Below are positions 33,801-45,389 of a stretch of DNA of 64,000 bases, in pieces. The notes beneath the pieces were generated by a model, which was not told where the DNA came from, made no database searches, and saw only the letters and a list, made by a program, of their open reading frames with translations. Every line of letters begins with the position of its first letter. The stretch's first letter is position 1. The position numbers were made by a program, and so were the translations under genes. Origin of the DNA: Halicephalobus mephisto (taxonomy: Eukaryota > Nematoda > Chromadorea > Rhabditida > Panagrolaimidae); contig SWDT01000182.1 of assembly GCA_009193035.1 (NCBI GenBank), positions 186,001 to 250,000 on the forward strand. Reading direction: 5' to 3'.

Positions 33801-36151
33801 TTCGAAATTTTGGATTTTTTGTTTAAAAAAATATACTTTATTTTATCCAAAATAATAAAATTTAAATTTTCGTGCTGAAACATAATTTTTGAGAAATCTT
33901 CAAAAATTATTTTTTTTAAATTAATTAAATTTAAAATTCGGACTTTTGGAGTTAAGATATAACTTTTGAGAAATCTTCAAATATTATTTTTTTAAAATTA
34001 ATTAAATTTAAAATTCGGACTTTTCGTGTTAAGATATAATTTTCAAAAAATTTTCAAAAATTATTTTTTTGAAATTAATTAAATTAAAAATTCGGACTTT
34101 TGGAGTTAAGATATAATTTTTGAGAAATCTTCAAAAATTATTTTTTTTAAATTAATTAAATTTAAAATTCGGACTTTTCGTATTAAAATATAATTTTCAA
34201 ATTTTACTTTTTTTAAAATTAATTAAATTAAAAATTTGGACTTTTCGTACTAAAACATAATTTTCAAAAAATCTTCAAATATTACTTTTTTTAAAATTAA
34301 TTAAATTAAAAATTTGGACTTTTCGCGCTAGGACATGACTCAAAAAAAATTTCTAAAAAAATGTTTCTTCAAAATTCAACAAGTTCGAATTTTTGATTTT
34401 CTGAAAATTTTTGTACTTTTGAAATTTTATAAAATTTGCATTTTTCCTATTTTAGTCATTTTAATTTCTGCAGTTGACATCAGACCGTTTTCGAAGAATT
34501 AGTAAATAATTAAGACAACCTATGAATATTACGAAAATAAATGGCAAAATTCTTTCGTCTTGTAGTCAAAAAAAAGAGTGTAATTTTTGGCACAGTAACA
34601 AATGCAAATCGTCACTATTATTTTTTATTTTTCATTATAAATTTTAAATATTTATAAAAAATGTGACGATTGTGTTATATTTCGTAATTTTTATGGAACA
34701 AAAAATTATGTTTTTTTAAAGTTAACTTTTCTTTTTTAATTAGTTATAATATACAAAAAAATATAACTTTTGATTCAGTAACAAATGCAAATCGTCACTA
34801 TTATTTTTTATTTTCTTTATAAATTTTAAATATTCATAAAAAATGTGACGACTATGTTATATTTTTGTTACTTTTCGTAATTGTTATAAAATCAAAAGTT
34901 ACGTTTTTTATGTAAAGTTAACTTTTCTTTTTTAATTAGTTATAATATACAAAAAAATATAACTTTTGGATCAGTAACAAATGCAAATCGTCACTATTAT
35001 TTTTTATTTTCTTTATAAATTTTAAATATTCATAAAAAATGTGACGATTGTGCCACATTTTTGTTACATTTCATGATTATTAAGAAACCAAAGATTATGC
35101 TTCTTTTGTGTGTAGTAGTCAAAGCTTCAAAACAGCCATTGTTGAAAAATAAAAACAATAAATTTTTAACAATCAGAACTGTTGATTCTTCGAAATCTTG
35201 AATTTTCGAATTTAAACAATCAAGATAAAATTCAAATTTTTCGATTTTGAAATTAAAAATTTTTAAATTTCGATCAATTTTAATGAAAAAAATGTTAAAA
35301 ATTCCAAATTTAAAAATATAAAATTTAAAAAAATCGAAGAATTTAAAAGAATTGAAAAAATTTAAAAAATTTAAAAGAATTTAAAAATTGAAAAAATTGA
35401 AAAATTGAAAGATTTTAAAAATTTAAAGAAATTGAAAAAATCGAAGAATTGAAAAAATTGAAAAAATTGAAAGATTTTAAAAATTTAAAGAAATTAAAAA
35501 AAATTGAAAAAATTGAAAGATTTTAAAATTAAAAAAATTTTAAAATTTAAAACCGTACTTGTCCGTCCGGCTCTATCCTCAAGAAAGAATTATGGCTTGT
35601 GGCGACGTGGAAGAAGCTCTTTTTTTCGTTGGGGAAGAAGGTGTCTGGTTTCCAGAGCTTGTCCAAGTAATCCACGCCGACGGTCAAGCTAGCGATATCC
35701 TCGAATCCGACGTCGAGTTTCCCGAAGGCAAGTCTGGGATCTGTCCAAGTCTGTCTCAGGTAGAAATCCAAAGTAAAATCCATATCCACTTCGCTGACGG
35801 CGCTGATGGAAGATACGTGGATCGTGATCCCGACGTCCACAGGGGACTCTCCGTACAACGGCCTCAGGCGTTTGTCGTATTTGTTTCTGTCAGTTAATCT
35901 GTTCAATACCTTTAAAAAAATTTAAATTTAAAAAAAATAAAAAATAAAACCTGAGATATATGAGTCGTATTTGGGACATGTTTTCTTTTTTCTTGATAAC
36001 AAAGACAAAAAGGAAATAAATGACTCAAAATAAAAATCATCAATAATATTTTCGACGAATTCCATCTTTGTGAATTTTTCCTCCTTGTGATTCCCTCCGG
36101 AAACTCCAACGTCGAACCTCCCGTAGAACATGAGGCTTCACAAAGTTCCAT
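27819..36151 (-). CDS. Cys-loop ligand-gated anion channel, GABA-A receptor-like subunit
   Basis: Minus exons 35951-36151, 35559-35909, 30819-31232, 29096-29550 and 27819-28062; phases match and give 554 residues. A signal peptide follows Met38 (MIFILSHLFPFCLC); that ATG (36040) or the ATG at 36151 may be the true start. Ligand-binding domain: ISQVLNRLTDRNKYDKRLRP, WKPDTFFPNEK, Cys-loop C197-PMDLRLFPMDTQT-C211, loop B ESYGYTT, loop C TASGEY. M1 is at about 282-306. PAR (313-315) before M2 predicts anion selectivity. M2 continues VGLGVTTVLTITTV. M3 contains LNFCFVMVFASLVEYAIVSY. The M3-M4 loop is Pro/Asn-rich, and M4 is SRYMFPVIFFSFNIGYWLIM. It is a plasma-membrane chloride channel subunit gated by GABA or a related amine, closest in my memory to the GAB-1/LGC-37 group. 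The donor GGCAG|gtctga before the last exon is weak but is the only fit for phase. Confidence 0.88.
28063..29095 (-). other. Last intron of the receptor gene, AT-rich
   Basis: 28130-28400 forms a long AT-rich inverted pair around cttctcaggacacaattgtc and its reverse complement. 28560-28900 is repeated taaaaattttaaa-type sequence. No gene. Confidence 0.7.
29870..30622. mobile_element. TIR-ended array of four ~190-210-bp units in the receptor intron
   Basis: Ends: ggcaatttacaatcacc at 29870 and its near inverse ggtgattgcaaattacc ending at 30622 (15 of 17 match). The interior repeats tgatcagcctttgctcgatt near 29930, 30118, 30327 and 30517. Each unit also has cattcagttaagggtgattg. No coding capacity: the short frames across it repeat with the unit. 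Confidence 0.75.
31340..31885. mobile_element. Three-unit ~185-190-bp array, left arm of an inverted pair
   Basis: Units start with gcgtaacttttgg-like sequence near 31354, 31546 and 31730. Each contains aataatagtgacgattt. The array ends ccaaaaattacactcttttt. It is the inverted counterpart of 34560-35110. Confidence 0.75.
32520..33300. repeat. Tandem ~200-280-bp repeat 'R1' (receptor intron)
   Basis: Four copies starting gaaacagaagctagactagg, each containing cttggaatactgtatttcat and gagtaag. The same unit occurs inverted at 46880-47530 and direct at 63175-63840. Copies differ by presence or absence of a 70-bp MITE. Confidence 0.85.
33001..33070. mobile_element. 70-bp pogo-like MITE nested in R1
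   Basis: Begins TACAGTCGACTCTCGATATA; the inverted end reads TACAGTGGACTCGATTTTAC. The TA ends and CAGT..ACTG termini fit pogo/Tc1-class elements. Confidence 0.8.
33870..34340. repeat. ~70-90-bp tandem repeat
   Basis: Six copies combining aattaattaaatttaaaatt, cggacttttcgtgttaagat and caaaaattattttttt. AT-rich and intronic. Confidence 0.8.
34560..35110. mobile_element. Three-unit array, right arm of the inverted pair
   Basis: Reverse complement of 31340-31885. The phrase aaatcgtcactattattttt recurs at about 34606, 34789 and 34985. The inner edge is aaaaagagtgtaatttttgg and the outer edge is aagattatgcttcttttgtg. About 2.7 kb, containing R1, lies between the arms. Confidence 0.75.
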
Positions 36152-36189
36152 CTAAATTTAAATAATTTTAAAAATTAAACTTTTATAAA

Positions 36190-36670
36190 AAACTTAATTT
36201 TTTACAAAAAAGGTCTCGACACGAATTTCGAAATTCTCGGTTTTAGAATTACTATATTATGAAAAACAAAAGTTAAATATTTTAAAAAATGGTCTCAAGA
36301 TAAATTTCAAAGTTTTATAAAACTTAAAATTTTCGGTTTTAGAATTACGATATTATGAAAAACAAAAATTAAATATCCTAAAAAATTATCTCGACACGAA
36401 TTTCGAAGTTTTCGGTTTTAGAATTATAATATTACGAAAAACAAAAATTAAATATTTTAAAAAATGGTCTCAAGATAAATTTCAAAGTTTTATAAAACTT
36501 AAAATTTTCGGTTTTAGAATTACTATATTACGAAAAACAAAAATTAAATATCCTAAAAAATTATCTCGACACGAATTTCGAAGTTTTATAAAATTTAAAA
36601 TTTTCGGTTTTGGAATTACTATATTATGAAAAACAAAAATTAAGTATCTTACGAAATGATCTCGATACGA
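36190..36670. repeat. ~80-bp tandem repeat with tctcgacacgaatttcgaa
   Basis: Six copies upstream of the receptor gene, alternating 'ctcgacacgaatttcg' and 'ctcaagataaatttc' versions, each followed by ttttcggttttagaattac. Diverged short repeats continue to 37030. Confidence 0.8.
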
Positions 36671-37059
36671 AGTTTTGAAAACTTTTAAAACTCAAGATTA
36701 CAAATAATTTTAAAAATTTACATACAATTCTAGAATCTTTCAAAAAATTTCATAAAAACCAAGAATTTCAAAATCTTCCACAAAAATTCTAAAAATTTAC
36801 ATAAAATTTCTACAAATTTTTTAAATTTTCTGAATTTTTAAAATTTAAATAAAATTGAAAAAAAAATTTAGAATCTTTAGGATTTTTAGAATTTAAATAA
36901 AATAAAAAAATTTAGAATTTTCAGAAATTTCTAAAATTTAAATAAAATAAAAAAATTTAGAATCTTTAGGATTTCTAAAATTTAAATAAAATTAAAAATA
37001 ATTTAGAATCTTCAGAAATTTCGAAATTGCGTACTTGATTTTAAAAGATTTCAGAATTT

Positions 37060-37510
37060 TCCACGAAAGTCTAATCAAAGTGACATTTCTCGAGGGACGA
37101 GTTCTTGACAAGAACACTGGACATTTTTGGACTCTTCGTTAGCGATGTCAATTTTGGCATTTTGGAAAACTTTCATTTACCCAACGAGTCAAAAATCGGA
37201 AAAAAAACAAAAAAATGACGTTCATCGTTCAGGAGATTCAGGAGATTTGCAGGGACTTTTTCGAGACTCTTGAGCGGACACAATTCAATATCTTTTGAAG
37301 TCGCTAAAACTTGAAAAAGAAAAATTTGACAATGATGATGTACAAGTCTCAAAATTTGTTTCCGATAAAAATGTGCCAAATTGGCAGTTATCAAAATGTG
37401 GAGTAAGCTAGAATGAAATTATATTCGAAAAAAGAAGCCAAATTTTTACAAAAAATTGGACAAACATGTCATTTCACAAAGCAATGAGATTACTGTAGAC
37501 GAAAATTATT
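37060..37510. other. Unique island upstream of the receptor gene
   Basis: GC-richer, non-repetitive. A minus frame (37173-37394) lacks splice or start support. Possibly promoter or regulatory sequence of the receptor gene about 1 kb away. Confidence 0.3.
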
Positions 37511-37559
37511 CAGCAAAGTTAGAGTCCGTAATTTTATTACAATTCATTTCACTTAATAA

Positions 37560-38160
37560 AAATTCAAAAATAATTATATTAAAAAGTTTTAAAAAATAAA
37601 AAAAAAATAAAAAATTAAATTTAAAAAAGTTTAAAAATTGTTTGAAAATTAAAAATTAAAAAAAAATTAATTTTAAAAAAAACTTAAAAATTTAAAAATT
37701 GTTTAAAAATTAAAAATTTAAAAAAAAACTTAAAAATTAAAAAAGTTGATTTTTTCAGAATTATTTTAAAACGAATTTTCAGAAGCTTTTTGAAATTTTT
37801 TATTTCCAAAATTTTCTAAAATTCTATATTTCGAAAAATTCTAAAATTTGTTATTTCTGGAATTTTCTAGAATTTTTTACTTTTTTAAAACCTTTAAAAA
37901 GTTCAATTTTTTTACATTTTGAAAAATTCTAAAATCTGTCATTTCTGAAATTTTTTAAAACCTTTTACTTTTTTAGGATTTTTAAAAGTTCAACTTTTTT
38001 TAAATTTTCCAAAATTAATTTTTTTAGGATTTTTAAAAAATTCAAATTTTTTTTACATTTTGAAAAAATTCTAAAATTTGTAATTTTCGAAATTTTTTAG
38101 AACCTTTTACTTTTTTAGAATTCTTCAGAAAGTTACACAAAAATCCAACTTTTTAAGAAA
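37560..38160. repeat. AT-rich simple repeats
   Basis: taaaaattaaaaaa-type and ttttttaggatttttaaaa-type repeats. No gene. Confidence 0.7.
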
Positions 38161-38569
38161 AACAAAACACGCAAAATTTCCGTACGAAAGTAAGAGGTCT
38201 TCAATTGTGCTTGTACTTTCTAAAATTGTAAACAAGAAAAATCCGTCATCTTTAATCTCATTTTAACGATTAAATTTAATCTGTTCAAAAATACTGGTAA
38301 ATTTACATTTAACTTTACTAATAAGCAATATTTACTTTTCAAAGTTGTTTAGTAAAGCAGTACTCGAGTTAATTGTTTAAAAAAATCCAGAAACAAAGCT
38401 GCCAAATTTCGAACCAAAATTTAAGTCTATTTCGGATAAATTTTGGATTAATTCGAGTTCGAAAGTCGGAAAAATCGATTTTAAGCAGAAGCATATTCAA
38501 TTAGAATTTGAACCTCTTGAACTTTGAACTCGAATTAGTTAAAAATCAATTAGAATTTAAATCGTTTGA

Positions 38570-38810
38570 TTAGAATTAATTTAGTTTTAATTCGAATTTA
38601 TTTATTTTCGAATTTATTTTATTTAATTTTAATTCGAATTTCTTTATTTTCGAATTTCTATAATTTAGTTTTAATTCGAATTTATTTATTTTCGAATTTC
38701 TATAATTTAATTTTAATTCAAATTTCTTTATTTTCGAATTTCTATAATTTAATTTTAATTCGAATTTCTTTATTTTCGAATTTATTTTATTTAATTTGAA
38801 TCAGAATCCT
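38570..38810. repeat. ~44-bp minisatellite
   Basis: Five copies of ttcgaatttctataattta followed by attttaattcgaattt. Diverged relatives continue to about 39060. Confidence 0.85.
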
Positions 38811-39269
38811 TAGAATCTCGAGTTGGAACTCTTAGATTTAAAATTGATTTTTAAATTCGAATTAGTTAAAAATCGATTAGAATTGATATTGTTATATTAG
38901 GATTAGTTCGAATTCAAATTTTTCAATTTTGGAACTAGAATTAGATTAATTTTAATTAGGATCTTTGAAATTTAGAACTCTCAGGTTTAAAATTGATTTT
39001 TTTTCGATTTTTAAATTCAAATTAATTCAAATTCTGTTCGAAATTCAACGAATTTGATCAGAAATCGTCCATGTCAATATTGTAAGTTCAAATATGCTTT
39101 TAAAAAATAAAAATCAAAGAAACTACGAAATCTGAAGGCGGTGGTCTTGTTGTGAGAAATGCCTGATTCATCTTTCAGAAAATCCGTTATTAGCTCATTT
39201 AAAATAAAAAAAATTATTGACGAATTTTATAGTTGAAAAAAAATTAAATATAATTTAAAAAAATAAAAA

Positions 39270-40020
39270 GTATCGGTCCTGAGACGAAAAAAATCAATTA
39301 AAAATTTTTCGCGGCGGGACCGTTAATCAAAATATGGTTTTAGAAAATAAAAACCTTTGTCTTGGCACGAAAAAAATCAATTAAGAGTTTTTCGCGGCGG
39401 GACCGTTGACTTAAAAAATATCTTTAATTAACGAAAGAAAAGTACCAATCTTGACACGAATGATTTTTTCTGATTATGGATTTCTGGTTTTGGAATCAAT
39501 AATTTAAAAAAGTACTTTTAGTGACTAGAAATTTAAAAAACTGCAAAACGAAAAATATCGATCTTAAGGACGGCAGGTCCTGATTCACTTTCCGACTAAT
39601 CTCAGTTACTATTTCTTTAAAGACTTATTAACCAAGCTCAAAGTCGAAGAAGGGATTAAGTATCATTCGCTGCAGGATCGAAATTTGAAACGTGTTTTTA
39701 AAAAACGAAGATCAAAAGAAGCGCCGAAGGGGAAACTATTGGTCTTGACACGGCTTGTCTGATTTACTTTTTGGCCATAATCTTAGTTATTAATTATTTA
39801 AAAATCACTAAACTTAAATTTTAAAAAAGTAAAAAAATTTAAAAAAAAGAAAATTTAAAAAAAGAAATTTAAAAAAAAAGAAAATTTATAAAAAATTTTA
39901 AAAAAAATTTAAAAAAAGAGAATTTTAAAAAAAAAATTTAAAAAAGAAGAAAATTTATAAAAATTGAAAAAATAAAATAAATTTGAAAAAAAAAATTATT
40001 AATTTTTCGATTATGAGATT
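39270..40020. repeat. Diverged ~110-bp repeats and A-rich tract
   Basis: 39270-39480 has copies with gagacgaaaaaaatcaatta and ttttcgcggcgggaccgtt. 39800-40000 is an almost pure A/T tract rich in aaaaaaag. No gene. Confidence 0.65.
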
Positions 40021-40199
40021 TGTTATTGGTTATTTAATTTAATTAAGGTTCTATGTACTCTTGTGTGGATGTTTTCATGATACAAGAATATTATTTAATC
40101 TGATTAACAAGTAGAATATGCAACGAAGAAGTTATCAGTCTTAGTTATACTATGATAAAAATCGGATTTTATTGTGGAATTATTTCGGGAAAAAAGTTT

Positions 40200-40620
40200 T
40201 AGGACATTCTGAAAATTTTAGAAAGTTATAAAAATTATGGAAGATTCTGAAAAGTTATAAAAATTCCTCCAAGATTCTGAAAAATTATGGAAGATTCTGA
40301 AAAGTTATAAAAATTCCTCCAAGATTCTGAAAAATTATGGAAGATTCTAGAAATTTATAAAAATTCTTCCAAGATTCTGAAAAGTTATAAGAATTCTTCC
40401 GAGATTCTAAAAAATTTCGAAAGATTCTGAAAAATTATAAAAATTCAAGATTCGTAAAATTCAGAGGAATTTTGGAAAATTATAAAAATTTCTCCGATAT
40501 TCTAGAAAGATTCAAAGTTCGTAAAATTCTGAAAGATTCTAGAATATTATAAAAATTCCTCCGAGTTTTTAAAGATCCTAGAAAATTTAACAAATTCTAA
40601 GACATTCTAAAAGTTCATAA
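40200..40620. repeat. ~60-bp repeat of gaaaagttataaaaattcct type
   Basis: About eight imperfect copies of aagattctgaaaaattatgg and variants. 40640-40860 continues with a different AT-rich repeat. Confidence 0.75.
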
Positions 40621-40889
40621 GATTCTAAAAAAGTTTAAAATATTAAATCTGATTTTGGAAGAATAAAATTTCGGTAATTTTCTGAAAATTATATAAAAGT
40701 AAAAATTTCAGTAATTTTCAGAAAACTATATAAAAATAAAAATTTTTATAAAGTTAATAAAACATTAAACCTGATTTTGAAAGAATAAAATTTTAGTAAT
40801 TTTCAGAAAATTATATAAAACTAAAAATTTCAGTAATTTTTTTGAAAATTATATAAAACTCAAAATTTTTATAAAATTGTGAAATTCCC

Positions 40890-41440
40890 AACTGGATTCT
40901 GAAGGCCGCTGGAAGGGCATAGGAAGCATTAGCTTGAGGAAGTCCAGTGTCTAGACTTGAAATCCAGAGACCCTTGAAGCATCTCAGAAAGCCTCGGGAT
41001 CGACTTATTTTTCCGAAAATTGAATTGCGCAAAAAAGACGAAAGAACGACGGAGTCCCGAAGGCTCTAATAAATAACACATCTTCGAAAATGCCAAAATT
41101 TGTTTTTTTTGAAAATTTAAAAAAATTAAATGACGTTTTTTTAAAAATATTTTTTTCGAATTTGATCATGCGCAAAAAAATTTTAAATCCTCCGAAAAAC
41201 AAAAAAGGGATCAACGATGTCAGTTAAATTTTGATAAGTGGCCAAAAAACCCGGCACAGACAACAAAACAAAGAACCAACTGTCCTTGCCCGAGGGTGTC
41301 GGGATTACCAAAGAGGACCGCCCCTCGATCGACCCGTGTTCTTCGACAACTGCAATCCAAAAAGATAAAAACACAGATGCAGTTTTAGATTTAAAAAATA
41401 TACAAGTTTTTAGGAATACGGTAGGCGATTCCGAAGTCTA
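40890..41440. other. Unique GC-richer islands
   Basis: Two blocks (40890-41070 and 41225-41360) stand out in base composition. Open frames exist on both strands (for example + 41238-41441) but none has a domain, a supported start or paired splice sites. Confidence 0.3.
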
Positions 41441-41819
41441 AAAACAGAAATTTAAAAAAATTCGAAAATTTTTAAAAATTTATAAAATTTCGAAGAAATT
41501 TTAACTTTTCAGAATTCAGTAAAAAATTTTTAAAAATCAAAAATTTTAAAAAATTCAAAATTTTAAGAAATTTTAAAACTTTTTAGAATTCAATTAAAAA
41601 AATTTAAAAATCAATATGGAAAATTTTAAAAATTTAACTTTATATATGGACTGTTTTGTAATATTCAAATTTCTAACATCAACGTAGTAAAAAATTGAAA
41701 TTTAACAGTTTATAGAATTTTCTAACATGCAACAAATTATTTTGAACTTTTTAAGAATCTCATCAAAAATTCTCGAACACTAGAATCTTCCAAAAATTCC
41801 CACAATCCAGTATAAATTT

Positions 41820-42035
41820 CTAAAATATTTCTAAATCATAAAATTCTAAAATATTTCTAAATCATAAAATTCTAAAATATTTCTAAATCATAAAATTCTA
41901 AAATATTTCTAAATCATAAAGTTCTGAAATATTTCTAAATCATAAATTTCTAAAATATTTCTAAATTTAATAAATTTCTAAAATATTTCTAAATCATAAA
42001 TTTCTAAAATATTTCTAAATCATAAGTTTCTGAAA
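41820..42035. repeat. ~26-bp minisatellite
   Basis: About eight copies of aaaatatttctaaatcataa with attct. Confidence 0.85.
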
Positions 42036-42299
42036 TTTTTCGTAATAAAATAGAAACTTTTCGGGTCTACCGTAATCTCTTGTAAATTACCCTAACTTTT
42101 CAGAATCCAACAAAACCTAGAATCAACAATTTCCTAATTTTTAAAAATCTAAAAACGCACAATTCGTGTCAAGACAATTTCGTGATAATTTCTATTTTTA
42201 AAATTTCCGATATTATTTTTTCCATTTTTTTCGTTGAAATTTTCGCAGAAAAAAAATTTAAAAATAATGAAAAATTTCGAAATTTTCATAAATTCATAA

Positions 42300-42510
42300 A
42301 TGACGTTTTGATCTCGATCGGAATGTTGAAACACACGATTTGCTTCCAAAAAAACTGCAGAGTTCGCGACTCGAAGAAGATTGATTCATCGACTAATTGC
42401 CTGAGGGAATTGATTGACTCGAGTCCGCTGCTAATGAGGGCCTTCCAAGACTTGATCCGCTCTATATATCGAATTAATTTTGTCTGTCGGTGGACTTGGA
42501 AGATAAGTAT
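42300..42510. other. Unique island at the head of the 42-44 kb satellite
   Basis: It includes gactcgagtccgctgctaat and leads directly into the first tatatatcgaattaattttg half-unit. No recognised gene. Confidence 0.3.
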
Positions 42511-42559
42511 TAAGTTGGTCTTAGAAAATTGACGTTAAATATTTTTCATAAACGCTTTA

Positions 42560-43870
42560 GATCAAACAGCGGTGAAAATTACGGGGTTTTAAAAATAGCA
42601 ATTAGAACCAGCAATATATATTTCATTTTGTTTGGAAATTTGCTCTTCAATCTGATAAATGAGTATTGGATAAGTAGGCCTAGGAATGCTGATAATAAAT
42701 CCATTACGTAAATACTCCAAACGACAGCACTAGGAGATATGGGATCCGAAAAATGGGAATTTGCAGTCGTTATATATCAAATTCCTTTTATCTGAATATT
42801 TACACCTAAACCTGACAAATGGGTATTAGGTATGTAAGTTTGGAAATGTCGATTCTAATAAAATAAGAAAACGGCTTAGATTAAAGAACATTAGAAAATA
42901 AGTGATTCTAACAACTGGAATTGCAATGGTTATATATATATCAAATTCCTTCTGTCTGAGTATTTATATCTCAGACTGACAAATAAGTATTAGATGTGCA
43001 AGTTTGGAAATGTCGATTCTAATAAAATTAGAAAACAGCTTAGATTAAAGAACGTTAGAAAATAAGTGATTCTAACTATTGGAATTTGCAGTGGTTATAT
43101 ATATATATCAAATTCCTTCTGTCTGAGTATTTATATCTTAGACTGACAAATAAGTGTTAGGTATCTAAGTTTGGAAATGTCGATTCTAATGACAAGAAAC
43201 ACATATCTTAGATGGCACAACACTAGAAAATGTTAAGTTTTAAAGATAGCAACTTACACCAATATTATATATTAACTTGAACATTATCTATATAATTACT
43301 CCTAAACCTAGCAAATAGGTCTTAACCAAACCTCCTAGAAATACCGATTCTGATATTAACGTATATGTTCTTCACATATCGCAACACTGGAAGATACAAG
43401 ATCTTAAAGATCACACCTTACATTAACCTTATATATCAAATTGACTTTATTTGTATACTCGTTCCTAAACTTAATAAATAAGAACTCTGGTGATAACTTT
43501 CAAGACGTTTATTATATATTTCATAAATGTTTGAAACCACAAATAACGAAGGATTTTAAGACTATGAAAATCCCGATTTTTACATCGAAATTATTTGATA
43601 ACAAATTTCAGGAATCTTTTCTAAATGCTCCAAAAAAAACTCTGCTTTGAAGATATTCATATGAGGAAACAGTTGCAATCAATTTGAATCTTGAAGTTGG
43701 ATTAGTCTCAAGGGTTCTTCATCTTATTCGCGCTATATATCAAATTAACTTTGTGGGTATGTGAAGGCTCCGCAAATAAGTATTCGATTGGCGGCCTTCG
43801 GAACGACAATATTATATTCATCTCATAGATGCTTCGGAAGAAACAACTTTAGAAAATACAAAGTTTTAAT
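42560..43870. repeat. Diverged ~165-200-bp satellite, copy A
   Basis: Units share tttggaaatgtcgattctaa (about 42841, 43006 and 43172; spacing 165-166) and tatatatcaaattccttctg. Outer units are more diverged (agtattcgattggcggcctt). 43075-43430 and 43655-43740 have near-identical counterparts at 56320-56665 and 57035-57120. Confidence 0.8.
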
Positions 43871-44026
43871 ATGTGTTTTGAGAAAATTCAGAATTCTTAC
43901 GGGGATCTAGTACAGGAAGTTAGATGTATTTAAATTGGAGCGAAAAGTATCTAAAACAGAGTAATCAGATCTGTAGATTCTGAACTTGACGACAGATTTG
44001 GATGTACGATTTTGGTTATCTCATTA

Positions 44027-44388
44027 TACAGTAGAACTTGGATGTAAAATATCCCCGCTATAACATAACTCTTGTTATAGGATACGGTGTAAGTAAGTGA
44101 ATTTGGCTAGTTAGTCTGTCTTCAAATTGATCCCCTTTATAATATATCCTTTCTTACAAGATACGCTTTGCCCGATCCCAAAGGGTACCTTATATCCAAG
44201 TTCTACTGTACAATAAAACTTGGATGTAAAATATCTCCGCTATAACATATCTCTTGTTATAGCATACGGTCTGAATGAGTGTGTTTGGTTAGTTTGCCTT
44301 CAAAATGACCCCTTTATAATATATCCTTTCTTACAAGATACGCTTTGTCCGATCCCAAGGGGGTACCTTATATCCAAGTTCTACTGTA
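44027..44388. mobile_element. Two tandem ~182-bp MITEs with TACAGTAGAACTTGGAT termini
   Basis: Copy 1 is 44027-44210 and copy 2 is 44209-44388, sharing a TA junction. The right end ttatatccaagttctactgt is the inverse of the left end tacagtagaacttggatgta. No coding sequence. Confidence 0.85.
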
Positions 44389-44729
44389 TATAATTTTTAT
44401 GAATACCTGAATGTAGTCGATTTTTCTGCATCGAAAATACAAAACGTAGAGAATCTTAAAAGTATTAAGCAGTTCACATATGTAGTATATTGAATTTTTC
44501 AAATTTTTTAGAAAAATTTCAAAGATTTAAATTTAAAATTTCCGATATAAAAATTACAATTGATATAATCCCACAACAAGATGAATTTCAAAAATGCCCT
44601 AAGGGAGAATCTTTCATCTTATTCAAAACAGAAATAATAAAATAAATCTAAAAAACAATATTTAAAAAAATTTAAAATTTAAAAAAAATTAAAATTAAAA
44701 AAGAGGAAATGAAGACAGTTCTTTGATCA

Positions 44730-45120
44730 GAGCTTTTCTAAAAAGTCGCCGGAGGCAAAATTCGAAATTTGATTTCGTCGAAATTGAAATGTCTCGACAT
44801 GTTTTTTAAACAACAAGTTTCAGAATCCTCTCGAGACCAATGTCAGCGGCTCATTTGCACTTCCTCCTCGGGAAATGTAAATGAACACGATGCCAAAGAA
44901 CAAGAAGACATTCATCATTTTTCTCAAAGAAAAGTGGAAAATTTTTTTTTTGTAAGTTTGAAGCAAATCCCAAAGATGGCAATTAAAGATTCACGATGGT
45001 TGCTGGCAGTCGTTTCCAGGATGAGGTCAACCATTGGCTAATTTGAAAAACCACACATGGAACAACCAAGGAGTTGCTCGGAAGAAGGAAGTCAAAATGG
45101 GCCACGTAAGCACTCTGGAT
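44730..45120. other. Unique island
   Basis: Non-repetitive. The + frame 44769-45041 starts at TTG and contains a GT donor-like site after a T-run, but no domain is recognised. Left unassigned. Confidence 0.3.
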
Positions 45121-45389
45121 CAAACTGACCAAAAAAAATAAAACCAAATTCGTCTTTAAGTCTATAAAAAGAAGCATAAAAATCACGTTCTTGGAAAAAT
45201 TAAAGTTAAACATTCTCAAAAAGTTGTCTCAACGGGGTTTTCGGGAGTTTGCTTGGATTCTGGAAACTTACGGACTTTCAGAAAAAGTAAAATTAGACAT
45301 CCTTAAAAACCTACTTTAACAGGCATTTTTGGAAATTAAGACATATGATATCTGTTCCGAAAGTTTGCCTTGGAAGATTCTGGGAAGAT

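Noticed and set aside
38566..38799. 77-codon frame reading (I/L)IRI(S/Y)LFSNFYNL repeats
   Set aside because: It is a translation of the 44-bp minisatellite, not a protein gene.
40811..41374. Several overlapping minus-strand frames (63-73 codons)
   Set aside because: They are in different phases, with no shared splice sites and no recognised domain.
44769..45041. Plus-strand 90-codon open frame
   Set aside because: The start is TTG. It has a T-run coding FFF in the middle and no family. Treated as a unique noncoding island.
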